In this document: piece after piece, positions 63,389-64,000 of the stretch
How the letters are laid out: each line of letters opens with the position of its first letter
Position numbering within the stretch: the first letter of the stretch is position 1
DNA from: Terriglobia bacterium
Lineage (GTDB): Bacteria > Acidobacteriota > Terriglobia > Terriglobales > Acidobacteriaceae
Reading direction: 5' to 3'
Assembly: GCA_020073565.1 (NCBI GenBank)
Contig: JAIQEY010000015.1
Location: forward strand, 49,509-113,508
Length of the DNA stretch: 64,000 bases
Made by a program: the position numbers and the translations under genes
Notes under the pieces: model-generated
What the model saw: only the letters and a program-made list of their open reading frames with translations
Database searches by the model: none
What the model was told of the DNA's origin: nothing

Positions 63389-64000
63389 TCCATCCCAACG
63401 GACACGACTCATCCTCCGCGACCATTCCTGTACCCGCCCCGAACGAGACCATCCAAGCCCCGCTGGAAATGCCGCCGGCTGTCGTGCAGCCCCGAGACTT
63501 TGCCACTAGAGCCAAGCTGAGGGCAAGACAGCATTTTCAGCAGACCCGGTTCGTCATAATCGGCGCCGGTGCACTTGTTGTTGCTTTGTTGATCTTTGTG
63601 GCGACGTCCATCCCCCGCAAGAGCCCACTACAAAAGACGAAGGTTGGCGCCTCAGCCGTGAAAGAAGAGCCTGCGGAGATCCCAAACGCTGGCGCAGATC
63701 GAAGCCTTCTCCCAATCACAGATTCTGGGAGGCCTTCAGCAAAAGAGGCGCATGGCGGATTTCTGAACGAAAAGGACCTGGAGCGTTCCGTTACCCATCG
63801 GCCTCACGCAGGTTCAGTACAGGCAAGCCCGTCGAACGCCCCGGGAAGCCTTGGATCCATACCGCCCTTCGGCCCGGATCAGCCCGGATGGCAGGCACCT
63901 CCCTACCAGGCTGGCACGGCTCCGACCGGAGTTGATGGGACGGATCTCGGAAAAGCAGAACGCGAGGCGATGGAGAAGTCGTCGTTGATTTATGTCCGAA
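63385..64000 (+). CDS. VirB10/TrbI-like conjugal transfer protein (partial)
   Basis: The frame is open from ATG 63385 (AGGAG 7 bases upstream) to the window edge, 205 codons. The N-terminal cytoplasmic part is followed by one membrane span (FVIIGAGALVVALLIFVATS), then a proline-rich periplasmic linker (PSNAPGSLGSIPPFGPDQPG). This layout, with EREAMEKSSLIYVR at the end resembling the TrbI entry segment, is that of VirB10/TrbI. The C-terminal beta-barrel would lie beyond the window. Confidence 0.78.
   Translation, partial: MIHPNGHDSSSATIPVPAPNETIQAPLEMPPAVVQPRDFATRAKLRARQHFQQTRFVIIGAGALVVALLIFVATSIPRKSPLQKTKVGASAVKEEPAEIPNAGADRSLLPITDSGRPSAKEAHGGFLNEKDLERSVTHRPHAGSVQASPSNAPGSLGSIPPFGPDQPGWQAPPYQAGTAPTGVDGTDLGKAEREAMEKSSLIYVR

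Larger units (their letters stand above)
59162..64000 (+). mobile_element. Left end of a putative integrative conjugative element
   Basis: The order tRNA-Ala, tyrosine recombinase, excisionase-like protein, then a secretion gene cluster (transglycosylase, VirB9/TrbG-like, VirB10/TrbI-like) is that of a conjugative element integrated in a tRNA gene. The tRNA stays complete here. The right end and the matching repeat are outside the window, so the boundary and size are unknown. Parts of the conjugation machinery other than these genes are not seen. Confidence 0.65.

Overview
The window reads as chromosomal DNA of a soil-type acidobacterium (class Terriglobia-like). This is inferred from a high-GC sequence with a very large Oar-like TonB-dependent receptor, a carbohydrate-utilisation cluster, MacA/FtsX-type export genes with a DUF4097 protein, a winged-helix-like one-component regulator of a type common in that phylum, and many families of short palindromic repeats between genes. 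No taxonomic marker such as rRNA is present, so the phylum call is inference.

Layout. 1-9.5 kb: the end of a DUF3857 protein, a small membrane protein, leuS, guaA (carrying two in-frame palindromic-repeat insertions), a UPF0489-like gene, then hutU and hutI for histidine breakdown. 9.5-25.4 kb: a minus-strand glycan cluster (GH35, GH36-like, sialate O-acetylesterase, GH42, beta-helix protein, TonB receptor) with a divergent membrane-anchored regulator. 25.5-31 kb: a ClpB-D2-like AAA+ protein, a DUF4015 glycoside hydrolase, a small conserved-looking protein and a GH127 beta-L-arabinofuranosidase. 31-39.6 kb: a SAM hydroxide adenosyltransferase, a MacA-FtsX-DUF4097-FtsX export locus without its ATPase, a CNNM/CorC protein and a DppB-type permease.

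39.7-42.3 kb: a small defence/toxin-antitoxin islet (HEPN-like protein, HigBA-like pair, small membrane protein, VapBC) sits between the DppB- and DppC-type permease genes. 42.3-48.9 kb: dppC, OsmC, STAS and APC permease genes, a variant N-acyl-D-amino-acid deacylase, an OB-fold-like secreted protein, and a gene split by a -1 frameshift at a T TTT TTA heptamer. 49-59 kb: a long minus-strand series in transcription order: coiled secreted protein; ECF sigma and its zinc-binding anti-sigma; two TPR proteins (one apparently starting at CTG); rnc; two lepB copies; AsmA.

59.16-64 kb: tRNA-Ala(GGC) followed directly by a tyrosine recombinase, an excisionase-like HTH protein, and four genes joined by 4-base overlaps: MoxR-like AAA+ ATPase, lytic transglycosylase, VirB9/TrbG-like and VirB10/TrbI-like. 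This is best explained as the left end of an integrative conjugative element with a type IV secretion system that runs off the window.

A theme throughout is palindromic repeats: at least nine sequence families form inverted pairs or hairpins in intergenic gaps, one family has three copies in the ABC export locus, and one composite element occurs both between lepB and rnc and inside the coding sequence of guaA.
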